Positions 7,975 to 15,741 of a DNA stretch of 64,000 bases are shown here, in pieces. The translations under genes and the position numbers were made by a program. The stretch is from Yinghuangia seranimata (GTDB lineage: Bacteria; Actinomycetota; Actinomycetes; Streptomycetales; Streptomycetaceae): the NCBI RefSeq assembly GCF_029953285.1, contig NZ_JASAOI010000045.1, positions 1-64,000 on the forward strand, written 5' to 3'. Positions within the stretch are counted from its first letter, which is position 1, and each line of letters begins with the position of its first letter. A model generated the notes under the pieces. It was not told the DNA's origin. It saw only the letters and a list, made by a program, of their open reading frames with translations, and made no database searches.

Positions 7975-8867
7975 GCGGGACGGTGGACCACACCGATGTC
8001 GGCGCGTACGCGCTCGGCCTCCTGGAGGACGCGGACCGCGACGCCTTCGAGGCACACCTCGCCGACTGTGCGCGCTGCACCGCGGAACTGGCCGAAATGA
8101 GCGGCCTGCGCGAGTTGTTCGCGGATGTCGAGGCGGACGCTTTCGACGGGGCCGGGCCGGCCGCGCCGGACTGGCGGGCCCCCGAGCGCGAGGCCGTAAC
8201 GCCGGACGCGTCCGTGCCGGGCCCGGCGGCGGCGCCGGCGGCCGAGCGGACGGACACGGCGGCGGACGAGGCAGCGGACCCCGGCGCCGAGCCGGACGAC
8301 TCCGCACCCGACGACTCCGCACCCGACGACAAGCCCGCCGCGCCCGTCGTCGACCTGTCCGCGCGCCGCACCGCCCGGATGCGCCGCGGCGCCGCCGTCC
8401 TGGGCACCGCGGCCGCCGCGGCGGCCCTGGTCGTGACCGGCGTCGCGATCGGCGGCGGCTTCGACGACGACGCCGGGCACAGCTCCGCCGACCCGGGGCA
8501 CGTCATGCCGACCACGCCGTCGGGGCAGCTGATGCTGACCGGCGAGCGGCACCCGGCGGCCGGCTCGGTCGCGGGCCCGGACGGGGTGACCGGCGTGGTG
8601 GCGCTGGAGGACAAGGGCTGGGGCACCCACGTGGGCCTCGAACTGGCGAACGTCCAAGGCCCGCTGCGCTGCGCGCTCGTCGCGGTCGGCAAGAACGGCG
8701 GCCAGGAGGTCGTCGGCAACTGGGCGGTGCCCGACAAGGGCTACGGCGTGCCGGCGAACCCGGCGCCGCTGACCTTCCACGGCGGCACCTCGATGAAGAA
8801 GGCCGACCTGGACCACTTCGAGGTCCGTACGGTGGACGGCCGGCTGCTGGTGACCGTGCCGGTCTAG
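7971..8867 (+). CDS. Zinc-containing anti-sigma factor, RskA-like
   Basis: Protein of 298 residues. The N-terminus carries the anti-sigma zinc motif HLADCARC (His-X3-Cys-X2-Cys, about 31-38) within a DVGAYALGLLEDADR helix pair. An acidic Pro/Ala/Asp-rich linker with a repeated DDSAP unit (about 100-125) leads to one membrane helix near 145-165 and an extracytoplasmic domain. It should hold the upstream sigma factor inactive at the membrane until a signal, probably proteolysis, frees it. Start GTG overlaps the sigma stop (GTGA). A hairpin terminator follows at 8905. Confidence 0.9.
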   Translation: MSGTVDHTDVGAYALGLLEDADRDAFEAHLADCARCTAELAEMSGLRELFADVEADAFDGAGPAAPDWRAPEREAVTPDASVPGPAAAPAAERTDTAADEAADPGAEPDDSAPDDSAPDDKPAAPVVDLSARRTARMRRGAAVLGTAAAAAALVVTGVAIGGGFDDDAGHSSADPGHVMPTTPSGQLMLTGERHPAAGSVAGPDGVTGVVALEDKGWGTHVGLELANVQGPLRCALVAVGKNGGQEVVGNWAVPDKGYGVPANPAPLTFHGGTSMKKADLDHFEVRTVDGRLLVTVPV

Positions 8868-8904
8868 GGCACGCCTCCGACCCACATTCGGACAAAGAGC
8901 GCCG

Positions 8905-8929
8905 AAACCCCCTCCCCGGAGGGGGTTTT
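8905..8929 (+). terminator. Rho-independent terminator
   Basis: The stem AAACCCCCTCC / GGAGGGGGTTT ends in TTTT, 38 bp after the anti-sigma stop. It is one of the few terminators in the window with a real T-tract. Confidence 0.8.
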
Positions 8930-8959
8930 CGCGTTCTCGGGAAATTTCTTCGAACCCGT

Positions 8960-8988
8960 TGAACCGTTTCGCGGGCGCGCCCCGTACC
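8960..8988 (+). promoter_or_regulatory. Possible ECF-type promoter for the CHRD lipoprotein
   Basis: TGAACC at 8960-8965 and CGTACC at 8983-8988 are separated by 17 bp. This resembles the AAC / CGT core of ECF promoters and lies 88 bp before the lipoprotein start. No matching full pair was found upstream of the sigma operon, so control by the adjacent sigma factor is inference. Confidence 0.35.
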
Positions 8989-9075
8989 ACGGCGCGACAA
9001 CGACGAACGGCTCCGCGCGGGACCCGGCACCGCCGGTCCCCGGGGCCGCCCCACTCACCCAGCCGAGGTATCGCC

Positions 9076-10140
9076 ATGCGCTCTCGTAGGTTCGTGCTGC
9101 CCGCAACCGTGCTGACCGCCGCCATGATGTCCGTTTTGACGGCATGTGGGAGCTCCGGGGACGACGCCAAGACGGCCGCGCCGGCCGCCGCGCAGTCGGC
9201 CGCCCAGTCCCCCGGTCAGCCCGCGGCCAGTCCGCCCGACCCCGGGCACGGCGGCCACGACGACGGCTACGGCGGCGGGAACGCCGCGCAGGCCGCGATG
9301 ACCACCGGCGCCGAGGAGCCCGCGCAGGGCGAGGCGACGTACTTCACCGCGACGCTGACCGGCGCCAACGAGGTTCCGGGCACCGACGGCAAGGCGGTCG
9401 GCGACCCGGACGGCACGGCGACCGCGTACGTGCGGATCAAGGGGAACCAGGTCGCGTTCGCGATCACGTGGGACAAGATCGGCGCGCCCACCGCGGCGCA
9501 CATCCACCAGGGTGTCGCGGGCGCGAACGGGCCGGTCGTGGTGCCGTTCTTCGCCGCGGCGCTGCCGGACTCGGCGCGCGCCGCCACGGGCAGCGTGAAG
9601 ATCGACGACGCCGCGCTGCTCGACCGCATCAAGAACAACGCCGAGCGCTGGTACTTCAACCTGCACACCGCGGAGTTCCCGGGCGGCGCGGTGCGCGGCC
9701 AACTCGTCAAGACGGACAAGGCGTTCGACCTCAACGCGGTGCTCAAGACCGGCAAGCCCGAGAACACCCGCACCGCGCAGGCGAGCGGCGCGCAGGAGGT
9801 CGCGGCGCCGGGCAAGAAGGTGAACGACCCGGACGGCAAGGCCACGACCGCGATCCGGCCGTGGGGCAGCTGCGTCGACTACGCCTTCTCGTGGACGAAC
9901 GTGGCCCCGCCGACCCTGGCGCACGTGCACCAGGCCGCCGCGGGCGCGAACGGGGCCGTCGCCGTACCGCTGTTCGCCGCGGAGAAGGGCCTGCCGCAGT
10001 CGGTGACCGGCCTGGCCGGCACCGTCGAGGGCGTCAAGCCGGACGTCGTCGCGGCGCTCACGCAGAACCCGGCCGGGTTCTACACCAACCTGCACACCGG
10101 CGAGTTCCCCGACGGCGCGGTCCGCGGCCAACTCGGCTGA
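9076..10140 (+). CDS. Lipoprotein with two CHRD domains
   Basis: Protein of 354 residues. The signal peptide ends in the lipobox LTAC (Cys about 23), so it should be lipid-anchored outside the membrane. A Gly/His/Asp-rich linker (HGGHDDGYGGGN) follows. Two CHRD domains come next, each with an HIHQG or HVHQA core and a closing NLHT-EFP-GAVRGQL signature (about 95-215 and 235-354). CHRD domains were described from chordin and are common in bacterial secreted proteins, with function largely unknown. The ATG at 9076 has GAGG upstream. It follows the sigma/anti-sigma pair but has its own possible promoter and is separated from them by a terminator. Confidence 0.85.
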   Translation: MRSRRFVLPATVLTAAMMSVLTACGSSGDDAKTAAPAAAQSAAQSPGQPAASPPDPGHGGHDDGYGGGNAAQAAMTTGAEEPAQGEATYFTATLTGANEVPGTDGKAVGDPDGTATAYVRIKGNQVAFAITWDKIGAPTAAHIHQGVAGANGPVVVPFFAAALPDSARAATGSVKIDDAALLDRIKNNAERWYFNLHTAEFPGGAVRGQLVKTDKAFDLNAVLKTGKPENTRTAQASGAQEVAAPGKKVNDPDGKATTAIRPWGSCVDYAFSWTNVAPPTLAHVHQAAAGANGAVAVPLFAAEKGLPQSVTGLAGTVEGVKPDVVAALTQNPAGFYTNLHTGEFPDGAVRGQLG

Positions 10141-10151
10141 GCTACACGCCT

Positions 10152-10191
10152 GCGCGGCGTCCGGTGGGCCACGGCCTACCGGGCGCCGCGC
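10152..10191. terminator. Bidirectional hairpin terminator
   Basis: A 14 bp stem (10152-10165 with 10178-10191, one G-T pair) lies between the converging lipoprotein and SDR genes. Confidence 0.6.
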
Positions 10192-10220
10192 TGCGTCGCC
10201 TACGACTCGGCGGCTTCGGG

Positions 10221-10991
10221 TCAGCCCGCGGTGAGGCCGGTGTCGTTGCTCAGGATCGCGCCGTGCACGTTGCGGGCCTCGTCGGAGGCGACGTAGCAGA
10301 ACATCGAGGCGATGTCCTCGGCCTGCGCCATCGGGCGCGGCGTGGTCGCGCGGCCGACCAGCTCCCAGTCGACGTCCTCGGGGATCCGGTAGTTGGCGAC
10401 GAGGTTGGTCTCGATGCCGCCGGGCGCGATCGCGTTGACGCGCAGCGGGGTCTTGATGAACTCCCAGGCCAGCGAGCGGGTCAGCTGGACGACGGCGCCC
10501 TTGGTCATGGTGTAGACGACGCTGTACGCGAGGCCCATGACGCCGGCGTTGGACGCGATGTTGACGATGTTGCCCGAACGCTCGAGCAGGTGCGGGATCG
10601 CGGCCTGGCACAGGAAGAAGTAGCCGTCGATGTTGACGCCCATCATGCGCCGGTAGTCGGCCTCGGTGACCTCGAGGACGTGCTCGGCGCGGGCGATGCC
10701 GGCGATGTTGCCGAGGACGTCCAGGCCGCCGAACTCGGCGACGGCGGCGGCGACGGCGGCGAAGCACTCGTCGCGCGAGGAGACGTCGGTGACGCGGGTC
10801 ACCAGCTTGCCCGGGAGGCCGGCGGCGAGGTCCGCGGTCTCGGCGAGCGCTTCGGCGTTGACGTCCAGCGCGTAGACGTTGGCGCCCTCGGCGGCCAGCC
10901 GCAGCGCGGTCGCGCGGCCCACACCGGACGCGGCGCCGGTGACGAGCGCGGTCTTGCCGTCGAACCGGCCGGACACGTGGACTATCGACAT
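10221..10991 (-). CDS. SDR family oxidoreductase
   Basis: Classical short-chain dehydrogenase of 256 residues. It shows the NAD(P) motif TGAASGVGRA, the DVNAEAL second-strand Asp suggesting NAD preference, NIAG, a Ser in NIASNAG, and YTMTK as the catalytic Tyr-Lys pair. It ends in a typical oligomer strand. Substrate cannot be deduced. The ATG at 10991 has GGAG about 8 bases upstream. The 194 bp gap to the upstream YceI gene on the same strand contains a short GC hairpin (11093-11114), so it is probably transcribed separately. Confidence 0.85.
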   Translation of the reverse strand: MSIVHVSGRFDGKTALVTGAASGVGRATALRLAAEGANVYALDVNAEALAETADLAAGLPGKLVTRVTDVSSRDECFAAVAAAVAEFGGLDVLGNIAGIARAEHVLEVTEADYRRMMGVNIDGYFFLCQAAIPHLLERSGNIVNIASNAGVMGLAYSVVYTMTKGAVVQLTRSLAWEFIKTPLRVNAIAPGGIETNLVANYRIPEDVDWELVGRATTPRPMAQAEDIASMFCYVASDEARNVHGAILSNDTGLTAG

Positions 10992-11185
10992 GCCTTCACT
11001 CCCACGGGCGTTGACGAACCGGCGCACGCGCCGGAGCGCGGTGCGGAGATCACGGATCGTGCCACAGCCTGAGCACGGAATCCATGGGCCGCCGGGCGGG
11101 TGGGACCCCGCCCGCGTGCCCCGCGTGACCTCCGCACCGACGCTCGCGCGCGCTGGTGCGTACATTCGCCCCCGGGCATCGCGGG

Positions 11186-11809
11186 TCAGCCCTTGCGGAC
11201 CGCGGAGATGTCGAACGTGAGCTTGACCTTCTCGCCGATCAGCACGCCGCCGGTCTCGAGCGCGGCGTTGTACGACAGGCCCCAGTCGGTGCGGTCGATC
11301 GTGGTGCCGCCCTCGAAGCCGACCCGGTCGATGCCGTACGCGTCGGTCGCGGTGCCGGTGTACTCCAGGTCGAGCACGACGGACTTGGTGACGCCCTTGA
11401 TCGTCAGGTCGCCGCTCATCCGGTAGTCGTCGGCGCCGACGCGCTTGGCGGAGGTGCTGCGGAAGACGATCTCCGGGTGCGCCTCGACGGCGAAGAAGTC
11501 GCTGTTGCGCAGGTGCTCGTCGCGCTGCGCCTGGTTGGTGTCGATGCTCGCGACCTTGATGGCGATCTCGGCGCTGGAGTTGGCCGGGTTCGCGCCGTCG
11601 AGGCGCAGCAGGCCCTCGTACTCGGTGAAGGCGCCGCGGACGTTGGTGACCATGGCGTGGCGGACGCTGAAGCCGATCGCGCTGTGCGTCGTGTCGATGA
11701 CGTAGTCGCCGCTCAGGTGCGACAGGTCCGGGCCGTCGACGACGGCGGTGGCGGCCGGGGCGGCGGTGGTGACGGCGGCGTTCTTCGGGGTGCGGGAGAA
11801 GAGACCCAT
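11186..11809 (-). CDS. YceI family protein
   Basis: Protein of 207 residues matching the YceI lipocalin-like fold (polyisoprenoid-binding family). Seen in it are YVIDTTHSAIGFSVRHAMVT near residue 36 (in parts), DEHLRNSDFFAVEAHP, and a conserved VKLTFDISAV end. There is no signal peptide, so it should be cytoplasmic, unlike the E. coli protein. Known members bind isoprenoid lipids. AGGAG lies just upstream of ATG. The upstream region carries two inverted repeats that could be operators (11834-11889), consistent with MarR-type control often found beside actinobacterial yceI genes, though no regulator gene lies here. Confidence 0.85.
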   Translation of the reverse strand: MGLFSRTPKNAAVTTAAPAATAVVDGPDLSHLSGDYVIDTTHSAIGFSVRHAMVTNVRGAFTEYEGLLRLDGANPANSSAEIAIKVASIDTNQAQRDEHLRNSDFFAVEAHPEIVFRSTSAKRVGADDYRMSGDLTIKGVTKSVVLDLEYTGTATDAYGIDRVGFEGGTTIDRTDWGLSYNAALETGGVLIGEKVKLTFDISAVRKG

Positions 11810-11833
11810 GACAGCTCCTTGGCGAGTGCATTT

Positions 11834-11889
11834 GGTTGAATGTTCAACCTGACTCGGTAAACGTAGCGCGTTTTAGTTGAACCGTCAAC
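11834..11889. promoter_or_regulatory. Twin operator-like inverted repeats upstream of yceI
   Basis: GGTTGAATGTTCAACC (11834-11849) is a perfect 7-2-7 inverted repeat. GTTGAACCGTCAAC (11876-11889) is a related 5-4-5 repeat. The centres are about 41 bp apart, close to four helical turns. They lie between the divergent yceI and isochorismatase-fold genes and could control both. Confidence 0.5.
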
Positions 11890-11933
11890 CACACCCTCCG
11901 GCGGGACCGCTCGCACGCCGCTAACCTGCGCGT

Positions 11934-12488
11934 ATGACCACCCCCGCGCAGCTCCCGGCGCCCCTCGACCCGCGGCACACCGCCCTCGTGCTCGTCGACC
12001 TGATGCCGCGCATCGTCGACCTCCCCGGCCTCGCCCCGCACAGCGGCGCCGACACCCTCGCCACCTGCCTCGACCTCGCCGCCGCCTTCCGGACCGCAGG
12101 CGCGCCGGTCGCCGCCATCCGGGTCGACCGGCCGAACGTCGCCGAGCAGCCGCCCGGCAGCGAGCTGCACCCCGACGTCGAGAAACTGGCCGACGCCGTC
12201 TTCGTCAAGCGCTCCATCGGCGGCTTCACCGGCACCGGGCTGCGGGAGTGGCTCGCCGAGCGCGGCGTCACGCACGTCGTCTACGGCGGCATCGCCACCA
12301 ACCTCGGCGTCGAGAGCACCGCCCGCGCCGCCTCCGACCACGGCCTCGAGGCGGTCTTCGTCGAGGACGCCATGACCGGGCTGACCGCCGCCGAGCACGA
12401 GGCCGCCGTCACACTCGACATGCCGCGGTTCGGCGACGTCGTGGCCGCCACCGACGTCAGGCTGGAAGCCGCATCCGACTCCGCGTGA
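11934..12488 (+). CDS. Isochorismatase-fold hydrolase lacking the usual Cys
   Basis: Protein of 184 residues with the cysteine-hydrolase fold: Asp in LVLVDLMP (about 22) and Lys in FVKRSIGGF (about 88). The nucleophile position reads ATNLGVESTARAA instead of the common ATN-CVEST, so Gly replaces Cys. True isochorismatases also lack this Cys, whereas nicotinamidases and carbamoylases need it, so an amidase role is unlikely. No ribosome-binding site is seen. TAACCT at 11922-11927 ends six bases before the ATG, which suggests a leaderless mRNA. It diverges from yceI. Confidence 0.8.
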   Translation: MTTPAQLPAPLDPRHTALVLVDLMPRIVDLPGLAPHSGADTLATCLDLAAAFRTAGAPVAAIRVDRPNVAEQPPGSELHPDVEKLADAVFVKRSIGGFTGTGLREWLAERGVTHVVYGGIATNLGVESTARAASDHGLEAVFVEDAMTGLTAAEHEAAVTLDMPRFGDVVAATDVRLEAASDSA

Positions 12489-12537
12489 GCGCGGCGGCAC
12501 AGCGCGTAGGCTGACGGCACCACGACGAGGAGACCTC

Positions 12538-13422
12538 ATGAAGCTCGCGATCCACTTCCCGAACTTCACCCTCCCCGGCGGCCCCGAGTCGATCGCCCCG
12601 ACCCTGGCCGCCACCGCCCGCGCCGCCGAGGACCACGGCGTCGCCACCTTCACCGTGATGGACCACTACTTCCAGATGGAGTCCTTCGCGACCGCGCACG
12701 ACCCCATGCTCGAGGGCTACACCACCCTCGGGTTCCTGGCCGGGCAGACCGAGCGCATGGAGCTCGGGCTGCTGGTCACCGGCGTCACGTACCGGCACCC
12801 GGGGCTGCTCGCCAAGATCGTCACCACGCTCGACGTGCTGTCCGGCGGCCGCGCCATGCTCGGCGCCGGGGCCGCCTGGTACGAGCGCGAGCACCTCGGG
12901 CTCGGGGTGCCGTACCCGCCGGTCGCCGAGCGCTTCGAACGGCTGGAGGAGACGCTGCGCGTCTGCCGGCAGATGTGGAGCGACGACGAGGGGCCGTTCG
13001 AAGGCCGGCACTACACACTCGCCGAGACCATCTGCGTGCCGCGGCCGCTGCGCGTCGTGCGGGGCGAGCACAGGCCGCGCGTGCTCATCGGCGGCATGGG
13101 CGAGCGCAAGACGCTGCGGCTCGTCGCGCAGTACGCCGACGCGGTGAACCTGTTCGCCACCGGGCCCGACACCGTCGCGCACAAGGTCGACGTCCTCAAG
13201 ACGCACTGCGAGGCCGTCGGCCGCGACCCCGACGAGATCGAGAAGACCATGCTGTGGGGCGCCTTCGACCCGCTCGACGACATGGACGCCTTCGTCGACC
13301 AGATGGCCGGCTACGCCAAGCTCGGCATCGAGCGGGTGTGGCTGTCCGCGATGGACCAGGACCCGGCCGCGTGGGTCGGCCGGGTCGCGGCCGAGGCGGT
13401 GCCGAGGCTGGCCGGCCTGTGA
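12538..13422 (+). CDS. LLM class F420-dependent oxidoreductase
   Basis: Protein of 294 residues with the luciferase-like TIM barrel. Markers are an N-terminal MKLAIHFPNF strand, TVMDHYFQ, the cofactor region LLVTGVTYRHPGLLAK, TLDVLSGGRAMLGAGAAWYEREH (in parts), and a late PRVLIGGMGERKTLRL. The TIGR03560-like actinobacterial members are usually F420-dependent, but FMN use cannot be excluded. GAGGAG lies 6 bases before the ATG. The gap from the isochorismatase-fold gene is 49 bp on the same strand, so they may share a transcript. Confidence 0.85.
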   Translation: MKLAIHFPNFTLPGGPESIAPTLAATARAAEDHGVATFTVMDHYFQMESFATAHDPMLEGYTTLGFLAGQTERMELGLLVTGVTYRHPGLLAKIVTTLDVLSGGRAMLGAGAAWYEREHLGLGVPYPPVAERFERLEETLRVCRQMWSDDEGPFEGRHYTLAETICVPRPLRVVRGEHRPRVLIGGMGERKTLRLVAQYADAVNLFATGPDTVAHKVDVLKTHCEAVGRDPDEIEKTMLWGAFDPLDDMDAFVDQMAGYAKLGIERVWLSAMDQDPAAWVGRVAAEAVPRLAGL

Positions 13423-13480
13423 CCCGGCCGGTGCGGTGTACCGCGCCGACCCGGTGACCCGGCGCTGATCCGGCGCCTGC

Positions 13481-13897
13481 TCAGTCCTCGGACGAGGAGG
13501 CGGCCTTCCGCGCCGCCTCCTCGTCCAGGCGCCGCTCGGCCTCCGCCCAGCTGATCGGCAGGTCGCCGACCGCGGTGTTCCAGAACACGAACGTCGAGTG
13601 CTTCATCGTCGGGCGCATCTTCGTGACGACGCCGCGGTGCGGGTCGGTGCTGTTGAACTCCATCAGCGACGCGCGGCCGTCCCACGCGGACAAGGTCATG
13701 AACGTCCGCTTGAACGGCCGCGCCACCAGCGACGCGCCGAACGCGCCCGGCGCCGTCTTGACCTGCTTCCAGGCCGACAGCGAGTTCAGGAAGAAGCGCG
13801 GCACGTCCTTGAGGCTCCGGACCTCGAAGCGGGACGCCATGACGAGCGCGGTGGTTCCTTGCGGAGGGTTCGGGACGGTCCATGGGAGAGTCGGCAC
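13481..13897 (-). CDS. DUF3291-like protein
   Basis: Protein of 138 residues. The pattern VMASRFEVRSLKDVPRFF near residue 18, FGASLVARPFKRTFMTLSAW and a late HSTFVFWNT fit the small ferredoxin-like alpha/beta barrel (dimeric monooxygenase-type) proteins annotated as DUF3291. The function is unknown. The start is a GTG at 13897 with GAGGAG six bases upstream. The gene converges with the LLM gene and diverges from the aminotransferase. The tail is Glu/Ala/Ser-rich and probably disordered. Confidence 0.75.
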   Translation of the reverse strand: MPTLPWTVPNPPQGTTALVMASRFEVRSLKDVPRFFLNSLSAWKQVKTAPGAFGASLVARPFKRTFMTLSAWDGRASLMEFNSTDPHRGVVTKMRPTMKHSTFVFWNTAVGDLPISWAEAERRLDEEAARKAASSSED

Positions 13898-13972
13898 GGA
13901 GGCTCCTCGGAAGGTCTGCGGTGCGCGGTGCGTCCCTGACGGGGCCGCGTGACAGCGGGTAGAACAGACGCC

Positions 13973-15160
13973 GTGCTCACAAATTCCGCCGTCGCGCGAC
14001 TCCGTGCCGATACCCCCGGCTGCGCCAACGTCACCCACCTGAACAACGCCGGCGCGTCGCTCCAACCGCGCGCCGTCACCGACGCCGTCATCGCCCACCT
14101 GCGGCTCGAGGCCGAGACCGGCGGCTACGAGGCGGCGGCCGCGCGGGCGCCCGAGATCGAGCACACGTACGACGCGATCGCCCGCCTCATCGGGGCCCGG
14201 CCGGACGAGATCGCCGTCGTCGAAAACGCCACCCGCGCCTGGGACATGGCCTTCTACGGCCTGCGCTGGCAGCCCGGCGACCGGATCCTGACCGCGCGCG
14301 CCGAATACGCCAGCAACGCGATCGCGTTCCTCCAGACCGCGCGGCGGTACGGCGTCCAGATCGACGTCGTGCCCGACGACGAGACCGGGCGGCTCTCCCT
14401 CGACGCGATGCGCGGCATGCTCGACGAGCGGGTCAAGCTCATCGCGATCACCCACGTGCCGACCCAGGGCGGCCTGGTCAACCCCGCCGCGGAGGTCGGG
14501 CGCATCGCGCGGGAGGCCGGCGTCACCTACCTCCTCGACGCGTGCCAGTCCGTCGGCCAACTCCCGGTCGACGTCGACGAGATCGGCTGCGACCTGCTGA
14601 GCGCCCCCGGCCGCAAGTTCCTCCGCGGCCCGCGGGGCACGGGGTTCCTGTACGCGTCGCGGCGCGTCCTCGGTTTGATCGAACCCCCCTTCCTCGACCT
14701 GCACGCGGCCACGTGGACGTCCCCCGACACGTACGAAATCCGCGACGACGCACGCCGCTTCGAGACGTGGGAGGGCAACTACGCCGGCAGGATCGGCCTC
14801 GGCGTCGCGGTCGACTACGCCCTCGAGGTGGGCGTGGACACCATCAAGGCCCGCAACGACCTCCTCGCCACCCGCCTCCGCGCCGCACTCGCCGAACGCC
14901 CCGGCGTCACCCTGCGGGACCTGGGCTCCGAACAGTGCGCCATCGTGACCTTCACCGTCGCAGGCCACGACAGCCGCACGGTCGCCAAGACCCTCGTCGA
15001 CCAGGGAATCAACGTCTCGGTCTCGATCGGCGACTACGCCCAGTGGGACCTTTCGCCGCGCGGGTTGGACGCGGTCGTGCGGGCCTCGGTGCACTACTAC
15101 AACACGGAGGAGGAGGTAGACCGCCTGGCCGAGGCGATCCCCGCGCCGACACGGGCCTGA
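13973..15160 (+). CDS. Class V aminotransferase, cysteine desulfurase-like
   Basis: PLP enzyme of about 395 residues. It has LNNAGASLQP near the N-terminus, a PLP-facing DACQSVGQLPVD segment, and the Schiff-base Lys in SAPGRKFLRGPRGTG. A Cys loop typical of SufS is not obvious, so it may be a cysteine lyase, isopenicillin-epimerase-like or C-S lyase member rather than a dedicated Fe-S enzyme. Two GTG starts are possible, 13949 and 13973. I prefer 13973 because CTGACG and TAGAAC, 18 bp apart, place a promoter immediately before it, giving a leaderless message. Confidence 0.8.
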   Translation: MLTNSAVARLRADTPGCANVTHLNNAGASLQPRAVTDAVIAHLRLEAETGGYEAAAARAPEIEHTYDAIARLIGARPDEIAVVENATRAWDMAFYGLRWQPGDRILTARAEYASNAIAFLQTARRYGVQIDVVPDDETGRLSLDAMRGMLDERVKLIAITHVPTQGGLVNPAAEVGRIAREAGVTYLLDACQSVGQLPVDVDEIGCDLLSAPGRKFLRGPRGTGFLYASRRVLGLIEPPFLDLHAATWTSPDTYEIRDDARRFETWEGNYAGRIGLGVAVDYALEVGVDTIKARNDLLATRLRAALAERPGVTLRDLGSEQCAIVTFTVAGHDSRTVAKTLVDQGINVSVSIGDYAQWDLSPRGLDAVVRASVHYYNTEEEVDRLAEAIPAPTRA

Positions 15161-15299
15161 CCGCCGGACAGGCGGGGGGTCGGCGGTTCCGCGGTCGGAT
15201 CGACCAGAAGCAGGCCGGCACCGCGCGGCCTGGGTGCGGCCCAGCGCGGGCGCAGCCCGTGCCGCGCGGCGCGGCGTGGGCCACGCGCGGCGTAGGCGT

Positions 15300-15500
15300 G
15301 GTGCGGCGCGGCGCGGGCGTAGCGCGGCACGGGCATAGCGCGGCACGGGCATAGCGCGGCACGGGCATAGCGCGGCACGGGCATAGCGCGGCGCGGCGCG
15401 GACATAGCGCGGCGCGGCGCGGACATAGCGCGGCGCGGCGCGGACATAGCGCGGCGCGGCGCGGGCATAGCGCGGCGCGGCGTAGGCGTAGTGCGGCGCG
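15300..15500. repeat. GC minisatellite switching from 16 to 21 bp units
   Basis: Four exact 16 bp units (AGCGCGGCACGGGCAT, 15321-15384) are followed by five 21 bp units in which a GCGGC block is added (15385-15489). Degenerate copies lie at each end. The array fills much of the 581 bp gap 15161-15741. Nothing convincingly coding was seen there; the long minus-strand frame through it only spells Arg/Ala/Cys/Pro stutter. Confidence 0.9.
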
Positions 15501-15582
15501 GCGGAGCGCCGGGCGGCGCCGCGTCCCGCGTCTCCTCGCCCATCTCCCCCTCACGTGACCGGGGCGTTATCCAACCGATGCT

Positions 15583-15598
15583 CACACGCCACCGTGTG
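15583..15598. promoter_or_regulatory. Inverted repeat upstream of a GT39-like gene
   Basis: CACACG-CCAC-CGTGTG forms a 6-4-6 inverted repeat about 145 bp before the glycosyltransferase start. It could be an operator; there is no supporting promoter pair. Confidence 0.25.
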
Positions 15599-15741
15599 GC
15601 CCCAATCACCCATTCCCGCCACGGGAGTTCGGGGCGCATGCTGGTGGCTTGCCCGGCTTCCGCCGTCGTGCGGCGGGGGTGGGGGGAGACGCGTCGCGGG
15701 GGTGCGCGCGGGGTTTGCGGGGGCGGCGGGAGGGGGTGGGC

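Noticed and set aside
13481-15352. 623-residue minus-strand frame across the aminotransferase gene
   Set aside because: Only its last 138 residues (13481-13897) look like a protein. The rest is the antisense of the aminotransferase gene and the 15.3 kb minisatellite.
15300-15500. CRISPR array
   Set aside because: The units are directly adjacent with no unique spacers and are only 16-21 bp, so it is a minisatellite.
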